NCBI RefSeq assembly: GCF_041538045.1
Contig: NZ_JBGOSE010000009.1
Location: 62,001 to 126,000 of the forward strand
Source of the DNA: Aliiglaciecola sp041538045
GTDB lineage: Bacteria; Pseudomonadota; Gammaproteobacteria; Enterobacterales; Alteromonadaceae
DNA length: 64,000 nucleotides
Direction: 5' to 3'
Both the position numbers and the translations under genes were made by a program. Under the pieces are notes generated by a model. It was not told where the DNA came from. It searched no databases and saw nothing but the letters and a program-made list of their open reading frames with translations. This document shows, in pieces, positions 34,057 to 42,574 of the stretch. Every line of letters begins with the position of its first letter. Position 1 is the stretch's first letter.

Positions 34057-35343
34057 TTATGCTTGCAGAGTCTTGAATAAATGAGCCTTAAGTTGCTCAT
34101 AGTCATTTGGCAACTCTACTGAGTAGCTTTCTTTACCTGCACAGTCAGCTAAAGGTTGTGGCAAACTAATAGGCTGGCCTAATACATTTTCCACACTTTC
34201 TCTGAATTTCGCAGGGTGAGCAGTCCCTAAGAAAATACCAGTTTCACCTGGCTCAATGAAACGGGTCAACGACTTATAGGCGATTGCTGCATGGGGTTCA
34301 CTCACATAACCAAGTTGAGCCAGCTGTTTCATGGCAACCTGAGTGTAGTCTTCATCAACGGCGTCACCTTGCAACATCTCTTTATCAATTAAACCACGTT
34401 CAATAAGTGCTTCAATTCTTGGCCAGTTATTGGGTTGGCTTACGTCCATTGCATTGGATAAGGTAGCGACTGTGGCTTTAGGATCCCACTCGCCGGTTCT
34501 AAGATAACGGGGAACTGTATCATTTGAGTTAGTTGCCGCTACAAAACGTTTGATAGGTAAGCCCATCACCTTAGCAATCATACCTGCGGTCAAATTACCA
34601 AAATTACCACTTGGTACAGAAATCACTACGTTTTCACGTTCTTCTGCTGATAATTGAGAAACTGCTTCAAAGTAATAACAAACTTGAGCTAGCAAACGAC
34701 TTATATTAATAGAGTTAGCCGAGTTAAGGTGCAACCCTTGACGTACATCAACATCATCAAATGATGATTTCACCAACTGTTGGCAAGCATCAAAGTCATC
34801 TTCGATAGCCACAGTGTGGATGTTATCACCCAATGTTGTGAAGAGTTTTTCCTGTAGAAGACTAATTTTGCCTTTCGGATACAAAATAACCACATTGATA
34901 TTATCTAAACCATGGAATGCATGAGCTACTGCAGCACCTGTATCACCTGAGGTAGCGGTTAAGATAGTTATGGGTTCACCTTTAGCGATAACTGACAGTA
35001 CATGGGCCATAAAACGGCCACCAAAGTCTTTAAACGCCAGCGTCGGACCGTGGAACAATTCTAGACTGTAAATACCGTCGGTCACTTTTGCTAAAGGGGC
35101 TCCAAAAGCAAAGGCTTTTTCAACAATGCCTTGAATCTCTGCTTTTGGCAGTTCATCACCAATCAATTGGGACAATATTTCCACCGAACGAGGTACGAAT
35201 GGCATATCCAAAATTGCCTGAATATTTTCGAATTTAGGAAATTCCTTCGGAAAATACAGCCCTTGGTTTTTACCTAAGCCTTTTTTTACTGCTTCAGCGA
35301 AATTTACTTGGTCGCTGTCATCTTTTAAATTAAACAATTCCAC
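34057..35343 (-). CDS. thrC: threonine synthase
   Basis: The 428-residue product matches E. coli ThrC (428). PLP should bind the lysine in GPTLAFKDFGGRFMA (about residue 107). TATSGDTGAAVAHAF and VPSGNFGNLTAG are the other signatures. It converts O-phosphohomoserine to threonine. It is the last biosynthetic gene in thrL-thrA-thrB-thrC. Confidence 0.97.
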   Translation of the reverse strand: MELFNLKDDSDQVNFAEAVKKGLGKNQGLYFPKEFPKFENIQAILDMPFVPRSVEILSQLIGDELPKAEIQGIVEKAFAFGAPLAKVTDGIYSLELFHGPTLAFKDFGGRFMAHVLSVIAKGEPITILTATSGDTGAAVAHAFHGLDNINVVILYPKGKISLLQEKLFTTLGDNIHTVAIEDDFDACQQLVKSSFDDVDVRQGLHLNSANSINISRLLAQVCYYFEAVSQLSAEERENVVISVPSGNFGNLTAGMIAKVMGLPIKRFVAATNSNDTVPRYLRTGEWDPKATVATLSNAMDVSQPNNWPRIEALIERGLIDKEMLQGDAVDEDYTQVAMKQLAQLGYVSEPHAAIAYKSLTRFIEPGETGIFLGTAHPAKFRESVENVLGQPISLPQPLADCAGKESYSVELPNDYEQLKAHLFKTLQA

Positions 35344-35391
35344 TTAATTACTACCTTTATTTTATCGGTTTACCAGCATCTTGGGGCCGGT

Positions 35392-36339
35392 TTAAGAGAC
35401 CACAGCACCTTGTGTATCAATCTGGCAAATATGACTAAAACCAGTGTCATTCTGAATATAGTTTTCAGATAACCAATTTTGAATACCTTGTGCTTGCTCT
35501 AAATTATTACAAACTGCAAATACGGTTGGGCCCGAACCAGAAATACCAAAGGCTAGACCACCATTATTCATTACATAGTCTCTGCTTTCATCAAACTTCG
35601 GTAGCAAAGATTTACGATAGGGCTCAGCTATTACATCCTTCATTACTGCGGCTGCAAGGGCTTCATCTTTTCGATAACTTGCATCTACAAATACAGCAAG
35701 TTGTTGTCCAAAGGTGATGGTTTGTGCCATTGGGATCTGCTTAGGCAAAATGTCTCGGGCTGCTGCCGTCGAAACACTGATACCTGAAAAACATGCCACC
35801 CAATACCAGTTCTCAAATACCGGTAAAGACAAAACGATTTTGTCTGATTGGCTATTCATCAACGTTAAACCACCCACAAAACATGGCGCGACATTATCGT
35901 AATGCACACTACCACTGATTTGTCCTTCCAATTCACCCATCATCAATAGTAACTCGTTTGCTTCAAAGGGTTCATCAAAAAATTGATTTAAACCATGTAA
36001 CGCAGCCACTATCGAACTCGCACTTGAACCCAGCCCACTACCTATGGGTAAGTTTTTGTACAAAACCATTGCCACTTCCGCAGTGGGTAAGCCACGCTCA
36101 AGCAATTTTTTAGTGAATAAAGTGTAGCAGTGAAAAACAATATTTGATTGCGGATCTGCAGGTAACTTATCTGCAAAGCGTCCTTCAACCTTTAAACTAA
36201 AGGTATCAGCAGAGCTAACATCCACTTGATCACCCAATGGGCTACCATCGATAGGGGTTAATGCAGCACCTAGTAAGTCAAAACCAAGACTAACATTGCC
36301 AATTGATGCAGGCGCGTAAGCTGAAATGCTTTTATTCAT
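35392..36339 (-). CDS. thrB: homoserine kinase
   Basis: The 315-residue product is a GHMP kinase with the ATP loop LPIGSGLGSSASSIVAALHGLN and the N-terminal APASIGNVSLGFDLLG and C-terminal GISGSGPTVFAV motifs. It phosphorylates homoserine. It starts 3 nt after thrA and is 48 nt before thrC. Confidence 0.97.
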   Translation of the reverse strand: MNKSISAYAPASIGNVSLGFDLLGAALTPIDGSPLGDQVDVSSADTFSLKVEGRFADKLPADPQSNIVFHCYTLFTKKLLERGLPTAEVAMVLYKNLPIGSGLGSSASSIVAALHGLNQFFDEPFEANELLLMMGELEGQISGSVHYDNVAPCFVGGLTLMNSQSDKIVLSLPVFENWYWVACFSGISVSTAAARDILPKQIPMAQTITFGQQLAVFVDASYRKDEALAAAVMKDVIAEPYRKSLLPKFDESRDYVMNNGGLAFGISGSGPTVFAVCNNLEQAQGIQNWLSENYIQNDTGFSHICQIDTQGAVVS

Positions 36340-36342
36340 CGA

Positions 36343-38805
36343 TTAGATATCCTGTTTCCATGGCATAGTACGAAGTACATCGGCAAATACACCAGCTGCT
36401 GTTACCGTTGCGCCAGCGCCGTAACCGCGAATCACATAAGGAATCGGCTGATAATAATGACTATGGATTGCTAAGGCATTCTCACCTTCTTTAATTGCAT
36501 ATAAAGGGTGAGTATTATCAACGGCTTTTAGGGCAACCTTACACTGGCCATTTTCAATTGAGCCAACATAACGTAACACTTGCCCTTTGTTTTTAGCCTC
36601 TTCGACAAGTTTTAAATAATGGCCATCCAAGCTTGGTAGATTGGCCATAAAGTCGTCAATGCTGCCACTTGCATCAAAAGAGTCAGGCAAAACAGATTCT
36701 ATTTCAATATCACTTAACTCTAACTCAAGGTCGGATTCGCGAGCCATTATTAACAGTTTTCTAGCCACATCCATACCCGACAAATCATCCCGCGGATCAG
36801 GCTCTGTAAAACCATTCTGTTTAGCGATTTGAGTGGCCTCTGACAAACTATGGCCTTCATCTAACTTACCGAATACGAATGATAAGGAACCCGATAAAAT
36901 ACCTTCGAAACGTTTTAATTCATCACCTGCGTAAATCAATTTTTGTAAATTATCGATGACTGGCAGTCCAGCACCTACAGTGGTTTCATATAAAAACTGA
37001 CGGTTGGTTTGCTGTGCCATGGAACGCAGTTTTTTGTAATAAGCAATTTCGCGGGTATTGGCTTTTTTGTTTGGCGTTACTACATGGAAACCGGCAGACA
37101 TAAAATCAGCATATTGGCCAGCAATGTCTTCATTACTCGTACAGTCAACAACGACCGGGTTAATTAGGCTGTTTTGCTTAACAAATTCGCTCAAATTCTC
37201 TACCGAAAGAGTTTTCTCTGAGTTATCTAGATCTGCTTGCCATTCACTTTGCAGGTCAATACCACCAGTTTGTAATAATAACTTACGACTATTGGCAACT
37301 CCGTATACTTTTAAACTAATACCACGCTCGAATAACGGTTGTTGTTGACGAGCCATTTGTTCCAGTAACTCTTTTCCTACGTTGCCGCACCCCACGAGGA
37401 AAATATCAATGGAGTGGGTATTCGAGAAAAAATTCTGATGCACAACCTTCACTGCCTCTTTTGCACGGTTACTCTCAATAACTGTGGAAATTGAACGCTC
37501 AGATGACCCTTGCGCAATCGCAACGTTATTCACTCTAGCTTGCGCCAAAGAGCTAAAGAACTTCGCAGCCAAGCCCTTAGAATGACGCATACCATCACCC
37601 ACAAGAGTTACAATGGCCAATTCATGGCGTACTTCAATGGGATCCAATAGGTTATTGGCAAGCTCAAGGGCAAACGCATCTTCTAACAGATTCTGTGCTT
37701 TTTCGGCGTCTTTGCTGTGGATACAGAAACTAATGCTATATTCAGAAGAAGACTGAGTAATTAAGCTAATGGAGATATTCGCGTTAGACATCACTTCAAA
37801 CACACGACTCGCCATGCCTACCATACCTTTCATACCAGGGCCGGCAACATTAAACATAGTCATGTCATCAAGATGAGAGATGCCTTTAACGCTGGTCCAA
37901 ATATCACTCGATTCTTTACCAATTAAAGTTCCAGGAGCAGCAGGATTTAAGGTATTACGAATCAAACAGGGAATATGGTGTTGAGCGATAGGACCAATAG
38001 TTTTAGGATGCAACACTTTCGCACCGAAGTAAGACAGCTCCATGGCTTCTTGATAAGTGAGCTTGTCGAGAAGTACTGCGCCATCCACTTGGTTAGGATC
38101 AGCATTGTAAACTCCATCCACATCCGTCCAAATCTCACAACATTCTGCGTCTAAACACGCAGCAAGAATGGCCGCGGAATAGTCGGAACCGTTACGTCCG
38201 AGGGTCACTTTCTCGCCTTCGGCGTTTACTGCAACAAAACCCGGCATAATTAATATTTCAGATTCATCGTAAACAAACTCCGAAAAGCGTGCTTTGCTCA
38301 CTGCAACATCGGCAATGCTATCTAAGTATTCACCCTCGGCAACGATATAATTAACCGGATCAATAATGTGATTTTTTTGGCCTAGTGCGCTCAGTATTTC
38401 ACTGAAAATATTGACGCTGACATATTCGCCCATACTTAAAATTTTGGCGGTAATTTGGTCGGGAGCACAACGCAGTAACTGAATGCCATTTAAATGCTGC
38501 TTCAATTCAACTAAAATTGTATCTATAAAGCTACTTAAACGGGCTTTGCGGAAAGCAGGCAATTGCTCAGCTAGGTCGCTAGTAATACCATTTAACGTCA
38601 TGTCTAATTTTGCATACAATTCGCCAAAGTCATTTCCCGCACTCGCTTGTTCACATAACAACGACAATGCATTTGTCACTCCCTTTGGAGCTGATAAAAC
38701 CACTGCTGCACCATTTTCTTCATGGCTAGCTAAACTGATGTCTTTAACCGACAAATAACGTTTAGCATCGGCCATTGAAGATCCACCAAATTTCAACACC
38801 TTCAT
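36343..38805 (-). CDS. thrA: bifunctional aspartokinase I/homoserine dehydrogenase I
   Basis: The 820-residue product equals E. coli ThrA in length. The N-terminal kinase (about 1-290) has MKVLKFGGSSMADAKRY and TLGRNGSDYSAA. Two ACT-type regulatory segments follow (about 310-460), then the dehydrogenase (about 465-815) with IFLVGCGNVGKELLEQM and SGSLSFVFGKLDEG. It catalyses the first and third steps of the threonine branch and is expected to be feedback-inhibited by threonine. Transcription should be controlled by the leader peptide and attenuator directly upstream. Confidence 0.98.
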   Translation of the reverse strand: MKVLKFGGSSMADAKRYLSVKDISLASHEENGAAVVLSAPKGVTNALSLLCEQASAGNDFGELYAKLDMTLNGITSDLAEQLPAFRKARLSSFIDTILVELKQHLNGIQLLRCAPDQITAKILSMGEYVSVNIFSEILSALGQKNHIIDPVNYIVAEGEYLDSIADVAVSKARFSEFVYDESEILIMPGFVAVNAEGEKVTLGRNGSDYSAAILAACLDAECCEIWTDVDGVYNADPNQVDGAVLLDKLTYQEAMELSYFGAKVLHPKTIGPIAQHHIPCLIRNTLNPAAPGTLIGKESSDIWTSVKGISHLDDMTMFNVAGPGMKGMVGMASRVFEVMSNANISISLITQSSSEYSISFCIHSKDAEKAQNLLEDAFALELANNLLDPIEVRHELAIVTLVGDGMRHSKGLAAKFFSSLAQARVNNVAIAQGSSERSISTVIESNRAKEAVKVVHQNFFSNTHSIDIFLVGCGNVGKELLEQMARQQQPLFERGISLKVYGVANSRKLLLQTGGIDLQSEWQADLDNSEKTLSVENLSEFVKQNSLINPVVVDCTSNEDIAGQYADFMSAGFHVVTPNKKANTREIAYYKKLRSMAQQTNRQFLYETTVGAGLPVIDNLQKLIYAGDELKRFEGILSGSLSFVFGKLDEGHSLSEATQIAKQNGFTEPDPRDDLSGMDVARKLLIMARESDLELELSDIEIESVLPDSFDASGSIDDFMANLPSLDGHYLKLVEEAKNKGQVLRYVGSIENGQCKVALKAVDNTHPLYAIKEGENALAIHSHYYQPIPYVIRGYGAGATVTAAGVFADVLRTMPWKQDI

Positions 38806-38936
38806 TTATTGCTCCTGTTTACTTCTGTTCCGCTGCTTGAGATTCGCATTCTAATTTCGCAATTTAACCCAACTCTAAAGCCAACTATTTGTTGTGTAGC
38901 CAAATAAAGTAGGCAAATAATTTTACTGTAAATAAC

Positions 38937-38966
38937 AAAAAGCCCGCTTGAGTCGCGGGCTTTTTT
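38937..38966 (-). terminator. thr operon attenuator hairpin
   Basis: AGCCCGC and GCGGGCT pair around a 7-nt loop, extended by A/T pairs, and on the minus strand the stem is followed by TTTTT. It sits between the leader peptide and thrA, the position of an attenuator. Confidence 0.88.
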
Positions 38967-38981
38967 AAATTTCTTTAAGCA

Positions 38982-39050
38982 CTAGCCAGCGACCAACTCG
39001 TTTGAGGTGGTAATCATAATCATGCCGATGGTGCTTATTATTATTTTCAT
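38982..39050 (-). CDS. thrL: thr operon leader peptide ThrL
   Basis: A 22-codon frame reads MKIIISTIGMIMITTSNELV then AG and stops at 38982. It has six isoleucine and three threonine codons, the regulatory residues of the thr operon in E. coli. It ends 16 nt before the attenuator stem. Ribosome stalling on Ile/Thr codons when charged tRNA is scarce should prevent terminator formation and allow thrABC transcription. The ribosome binding site is weak (GAAG). The gene is too short for ordinary gene finding. Confidence 0.88.
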   Translation of the reverse strand: MKIIISTIGMIMITTSNELVAG

Positions 39051-39066
39051 GGGCTTCAATTTGCCG

Positions 39067-39086
39067 TATAGACGTCTATATGTCAA
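39067..39086. promoter_or_regulatory. palindrome beside a TTGACA box upstream of thrL
   Basis: TATAGACGTCTATA (39067-39080) is a perfect 14-bp palindrome. On the minus strand it directly follows TTGACA (39086-39081). A clear -10 with correct spacing is not visible, so the true thr promoter is not certain. Confidence 0.35.
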
Positions 39087-39365
39087 CCATCAAAGGGTGA
39101 TTTGTTGGCGATTTATGATCATTTATGCTGTTCTAATAACTCTAAGGTAGAATTTAATGGATTGAATAGGTATTTCACATCTTCACACGAGTAAATTTTC
39201 AACCTTTACTGCAATTTACTTTGTAATGAATCCTTCGTTAACGAATGACTGGGTCCGAGCAAACAGATTAATCTATTATTGAGGAGTTTAGAATCTGAAA
39301 ATAAGACTTCACTCTATTCCCCATGCTGTCTGAAGCCGGTTAGGGGTGGTAAATTTCAGCTAATA

Positions 39366-39379
39366 TTGATGTGAATCAT
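39366..39379. promoter_or_regulatory. FNR-like box upstream of the universal stress gene
   Basis: TTGATGTGAATCAT matches the FNR consensus TTGAT-N4-ATCAA at 9 of 10 positions. A -10-like TATAAG lies at 39405-39410, which puts the box centre about 42-45 bp before the likely start of transcription, as in a class II activator site. Confidence 0.55.
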
Positions 39380-39452
39380 ATATTTGCCACTATTTTATGG
39401 GTAGTATAAGAATTGATAAAAACTTCAGATTGATAATGATTAAGGAGCAATT

Positions 39453-39863
39453 ATGTATAAAACAATCCTGTGTGCAATTGAGGCGTCTACAGAAGGGAAA
39501 CAAGTTCTCGCTAAAGCTGCTGAAATGGCAGAGTTGTATGGCAGTAAGTTAATTGTTATGCATGTTTTACCCTACAAGTTACTGCCTAAGGATTATCAAA
39601 AAGAACTGAAAGACAAGATATCTCCTAAAATTGAAGAATTGTGCGCAGGCTTCAATGTCCCTAAAAAGAACCGAATCATTAAGGTTGGTAAACCTTATGA
39701 GCTAATATGCAATGAAGGGATTAAACGAAAAGCTGACTTGATAATGCTAGGCACACACTCTAAAAAAGGCATTCAGGCATTAATCGGTTCTACCGCGAAT
39801 GGCGTAGCAAACTATGCAGACTGTGATGTTTCATTAGTAAGAATTGCAAAGTCTAGCAAATAA
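39453..39863 (+). CDS. universal stress protein (UspA family)
   Basis: The 136-residue product is a single Usp domain: YKTILCAIEASTEGKQVL at the start, VMHVLP, and the nucleotide-binding loop MLGTHSKKGIQALIGSTANGV (G-x2-G-x9-G-S/T type). It should be a soluble ATP-binding stress protein. AAGGAG precedes the ATG. An FNR-like box upstream suggests induction under low oxygen. It is monocistronic; the 400 bp before it also hold the divergent thr control region. Confidence 0.88.
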   Translation: MYKTILCAIEASTEGKQVLAKAAEMAELYGSKLIVMHVLPYKLLPKDYQKELKDKISPKIEELCAGFNVPKKNRIIKVGKPYELICNEGIKRKADLIMLGTHSKKGIQALIGSTANGVANYADCDVSLVRIAKSSK

Positions 39864-39982
39864 ACATTGAAAAAATAAAAAAATCAAAGGGGTCAGATAC
39901 GTTGAAATGTCTCTTCGGCCCCTAACTTTCTATTCAACCAAACTGGGTTTAAGTTTTTCCCGAAACTCAAATCTGACGTTAT

Positions 39983-40396
39983 TTAGTGCAAATTACCTTT
40001 GAACTCGTTTGCCAGTTGAATAAAGAGTTCTACCTTTTGCGGTTCAATATCTTTGAGCATAGTGTTGAAAACTTGTTTTTCAATTTTGTTAAATTTGTCG
40101 AGATATTGTGTTCCCTTGCCAGATAACGACAAAATTTGACTACGGCCATCGTTTTTATTACTGGTTTTAATGACTAACTCTTGATTGACGAGCTCTTTAA
40201 TCAAACGATTAATTTGAGCTTTATCCCGTGCCATAAAAGTAGCCAGTTTCTGTCCCGTGCAATTTTCAATCTTAGAGATCACCTTTAATGACTTTAAATG
40301 CATAGGTGATAAGTCTGAATCTAATTGTTTAACCTGCTCAATAATCTTATTGCGTACAGTATGAAAAAGGCTAAACAACGCTTCATTTAATTCCAT
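39983..40396 (-). CDS. MarR-family transcriptional regulator
   Basis: The 137-residue product has a winged helix-turn-helix: helices in LSPMHLKSLKVISKIENCTGQKLA, the recognition region RDKAQINRLIKELVNQELV, and the wing with NKNDGRSQILSLSGKG. It should repress or activate in response to a small ligand or oxidant. It is divergent from a DUF2798 membrane protein and a siderophore-interacting protein, with a perfect dyad between, so these are its likely targets. Confidence 0.9.
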   Translation of the reverse strand: MELNEALFSLFHTVRNKIIEQVKQLDSDLSPMHLKSLKVISKIENCTGQKLATFMARDKAQINRLIKELVNQELVIKTSNKNDGRSQILSLSGKGTQYLDKFNKIEKQVFNTMLKDIEPQKVELFIQLANEFKGNLH

Positions 40397-40432
40397 TATT
40401 TCTCCACATCTAGAAACCCACCAGCAAATTAA

Positions 40433-40445
40433 TTGATATTATCAA
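40433..40445. promoter_or_regulatory. candidate MarR operator
   Basis: TTGATA-T-TATCAA is a perfect 13-bp dyad in the 99-bp gap between the divergent marR-like and DUF2798 genes. A related half-site, TTTATCAAC, lies at about 40465. Confidence 0.5.
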
Positions 40446-40495
40446 CCAACATCAATATGGTAGACTTTATCAACTTTATTTAATTGGATACTAAA

Positions 40496-40960
40496 ATGCA
40501 ACTTAAGTTAAAAAATGTGCTGGTGATATTCACAATTCTCAGCACTTTAGTTGCTGCAATTACAGCTATTATGACATACGCAAATTTGCAGCCAACACAA
40601 AGTTTTTTAAACAGCTGGCTCAACTCCTATATATTTGCCTTAGTGGTGATGCTGCCAACTAGTGGTTTAATCTTTATTGTCATGAACAAATTGGTCGAAT
40701 TGCTTTTTTCAACCCTCACAAATATACAGCAAAAGCTGCTCCATGGTGTTTTTATGGCGGTAGTCATGGAATCTGTAATGGCAATAGTAACTACTGTGGT
40801 CAATCACGAATATGTCACCTTTGCACAATATAGCCGTTTAATGTTCAGCAGTTTTTTGTATGCCTTGCCCATAGGATTAGGATTCTCATGTTTAATGGTG
40901 TTTGTGATCCGCCCCAAACTGCAACGATTTTTAGCTCAACCAACAACCAATAACCTTTAA
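40496..40960 (+). CDS. DUF2798 membrane protein
   Basis: From the ATG at 40496 the product is 154 residues with four hydrophobic segments (about 5-27, 38-62, 78-102 and 118-142), in two similar halves as in proteins with duplicated DUF2798. It should be in the inner membrane. A TTG four codons upstream is an alternative start. It is 15 nt upstream of the siderophore-interacting protein gene, with which it forms an operon. Function is unknown. Confidence 0.75.
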   Translation: MQLKLKNVLVIFTILSTLVAAITAIMTYANLQPTQSFLNSWLNSYIFALVVMLPTSGLIFIVMNKLVELLFSTLTNIQQKLLHGVFMAVVMESVMAIVTTVVNHEYVTFAQYSRLMFSSFLYALPIGLGFSCLMVFVIRPKLQRFLAQPTTNNL

Positions 40961-40975
40961 TAAGAGGAGAAAATT

Positions 40976-41701
40976 ATGGAACCTAGAATGCGCAGGACGA
41001 CGGTACATTCAGTTATTGACTTATCTCCGCACATGAGACGGATAATTTTAAGTGGTGAGGAACTTAAAGACTTCCCTAATGATAAAAAAAGTGCTCACGT
41101 GAAAGCTATTTTTCCAAATCCTAACTCTACTGAGAAATTGCCTAAACTAGGTATGTATATTGGATTCAAAAAATGGATGCATTCATACACTGTGCGGGAA
41201 TTTGATAAACGGAATAATCAACTGACTATAGATTTTGCTGTACATGACCACCAAGGGCTAGCCTGCAATTGGGCCGCCTCAGCAATACCTGGTGATTTTT
41301 TAGGGATTGCTGGACCAGGAGAGACTAAGCATGCTGACTTAAATGCTCCTAGGCATCTTTTTTTCGGTGATATAACCGCCCTACCCGCCATCGCCGGCAC
41401 ATTGAAAAAATTGCCCTCAAATGCCCAAGGCTCTGCTTGGACTCAAGTGCCTGAACAATCAGATAAACAAGTGTTACATGGCCCTGACGGTATTAGCATT
41501 AACTGGCAAATCACTCCTAATAAGTTAACTAAAGACTTCTTATTAGCGCTGTCGTCACAACCGACAGATCTGCGAAACGCCGCTATTTTTATTGCTGCCG
41601 AAGCTGGCATAGTCAGACAATTCAAATCGTATTTAAATGCACATTGCCAATATGACAAACAAAAGCTGTACGCTAGCGCCTACTGGAATCAGAAAAAGTA
41701 A
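40976..41701 (+). CDS. siderophore-interacting protein (FAD/NAD(P)H ferric-siderophore reductase)
   Basis: The 241-residue product has the ViuB/YqjH fold: an FAD domain (HMRRIILSGEELKDFP, YTVREFDKRNNQLTIDFAVHD, GIAGPGETK) followed by a smaller SIP domain with GDITALPAIAGTLKKLP, EAGIVRQFKSYL and a final AYW motif. The family reduces ferric siderophores in the cytosol to release iron. AAGAGGAG precedes the ATG. Co-expression with a MarR-controlled membrane protein rather than a siderophore gene cluster is notable. Confidence 0.88.
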   Translation: MEPRMRRTTVHSVIDLSPHMRRIILSGEELKDFPNDKKSAHVKAIFPNPNSTEKLPKLGMYIGFKKWMHSYTVREFDKRNNQLTIDFAVHDHQGLACNWAASAIPGDFLGIAGPGETKHADLNAPRHLFFGDITALPAIAGTLKKLPSNAQGSAWTQVPEQSDKQVLHGPDGISINWQITPNKLTKDFLLALSSQPTDLRNAAIFIAAEAGIVRQFKSYLNAHCQYDKQKLYASAYWNQKK

Positions 41702-41790
41702 TGCGCTAGACATTGGGTACGGTGAATCATAAAACTGGTGTAAAGTGTCAGCTAACATCCAAATCAGAATAACAGGAAAGTACTTTTTAA

Positions 41791-42354
41791 ATGGCTTTCG
41801 ATACCCAAGCAATCAATAAATCACGCCAGAATTTAACCGACTATGATGAAATATGGCTGTTCGGTTATGGCTCCCTTATATATAAGGTAGACTTCGAGTT
41901 TATTGCCAGTGAATATGCTTATATTACTGGATTTTCACGGCGTTTTTGGCAAGGCAGTCATGATCACCGAGGCACACCAGAATACCCAGGAAGAGTGCTA
42001 ACCTTAACTCCTTCTTCTGGTGAAAGGTGTTTTGGTCGAGCATTTAAAGTCAATCATGAGGTTTTCGAGCACTTAGATCACCGTGAGAAAAATGGTTACC
42101 TGCGCCATGAAATTCCTATCCATCTATCAGATAATCGAACGGTTAAAGGTTTGATATACCTCGCCAGTCCAGACAATGCAGCTTACTTAGGGGAGGCAAG
42201 TATAAAAGACATTGCAACGCAAATCTTCAACTCATCTGGACCAAGTGGATTGAATCGTGATTATGTGTATGAACTCGCGGCAGCATTAAGAGAGCAAGAC
42301 GAAGTGGACGAACATGTGTTTGAAATTGAAAAAACACTTGTTGCCATGGATTGA
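41791..42354 (+). CDS. ChaC-like gamma-glutamylcyclotransferase
   Basis: The 187-residue product has the cyclotransferase fold with WLFGYGSLIYKVDF (the YGSL substrate loop), GFSRRFWQGSHDHRGTPEYPGRV, and FEHLDHREKNGYLR, which carries the catalytic glutamate. ChaC-type enzymes split glutathione into 5-oxoproline and Cys-Gly. AGGAAAG lies upstream. It is followed by a 220-bp stretch full of inverted repeats before the TonB receptor. Confidence 0.9.
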   Translation: MAFDTQAINKSRQNLTDYDEIWLFGYGSLIYKVDFEFIASEYAYITGFSRRFWQGSHDHRGTPEYPGRVLTLTPSSGERCFGRAFKVNHEVFEHLDHREKNGYLRHEIPIHLSDNRTVKGLIYLASPDNAAYLGEASIKDIATQIFNSSGPSGLNRDYVYELAAALREQDEVDEHVFEIEKTLVAMD

Positions 42355-42388
42355 TTGTTGGCTATCACCGGGATAATTCACCATTTCA

Positions 42389-42522
42389 CTGGACTAAAGT
42401 CCAGCCTACAGACCTATTCGCTTATCTCACTACAGTCACAGAACCTGTAGCTCAGATTAAATCCCGAGCTACAGGGGTGCTCGAATTACACAAAGGTGCG
42501 ACAATATGTCGCATTCTCGAGA
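42389..42522 (+). promoter_or_regulatory. structured leader upstream of the copper-type TonB receptor
   Basis: Three perfect inverted repeats lie in this gap: CTGGACTAAAGTCCAG (42389-42404), CCTGTAGCTC with GAGCTACAGG (42444-42453/42466-42475, 12-nt loop), and TGCGACA-ATA-TGTCGCA (42497-42513), then TCTCGAGA (42515-42522). They could be an RNA leader or stacked operators for the downstream receptor gene. A 74-codon frame (42351-42575) crosses them but looks unlike a real protein. Confidence 0.45.
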
Positions 42523-42574
42523 GCGAACTGCCCCGCTATACTGCTACTATTTTATACTCAAAAGGTTCAAATTA

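Noticed and set aside
39430..39446. Fur-box-like TTGATAATGATTAAGG before the universal stress gene
   Set aside because: Only one half matches the Fur consensus well and it overlaps the ribosome binding site; too weak to call.
39888..39923. REP/transposase-end-like sequence (AGGGGTCAGATAC with CCCCT)
   Set aside because: The GGGGTCAGA-type motif resembles ends used by REP-associated transposases, but only one copy is in the window and no transposase is nearby.
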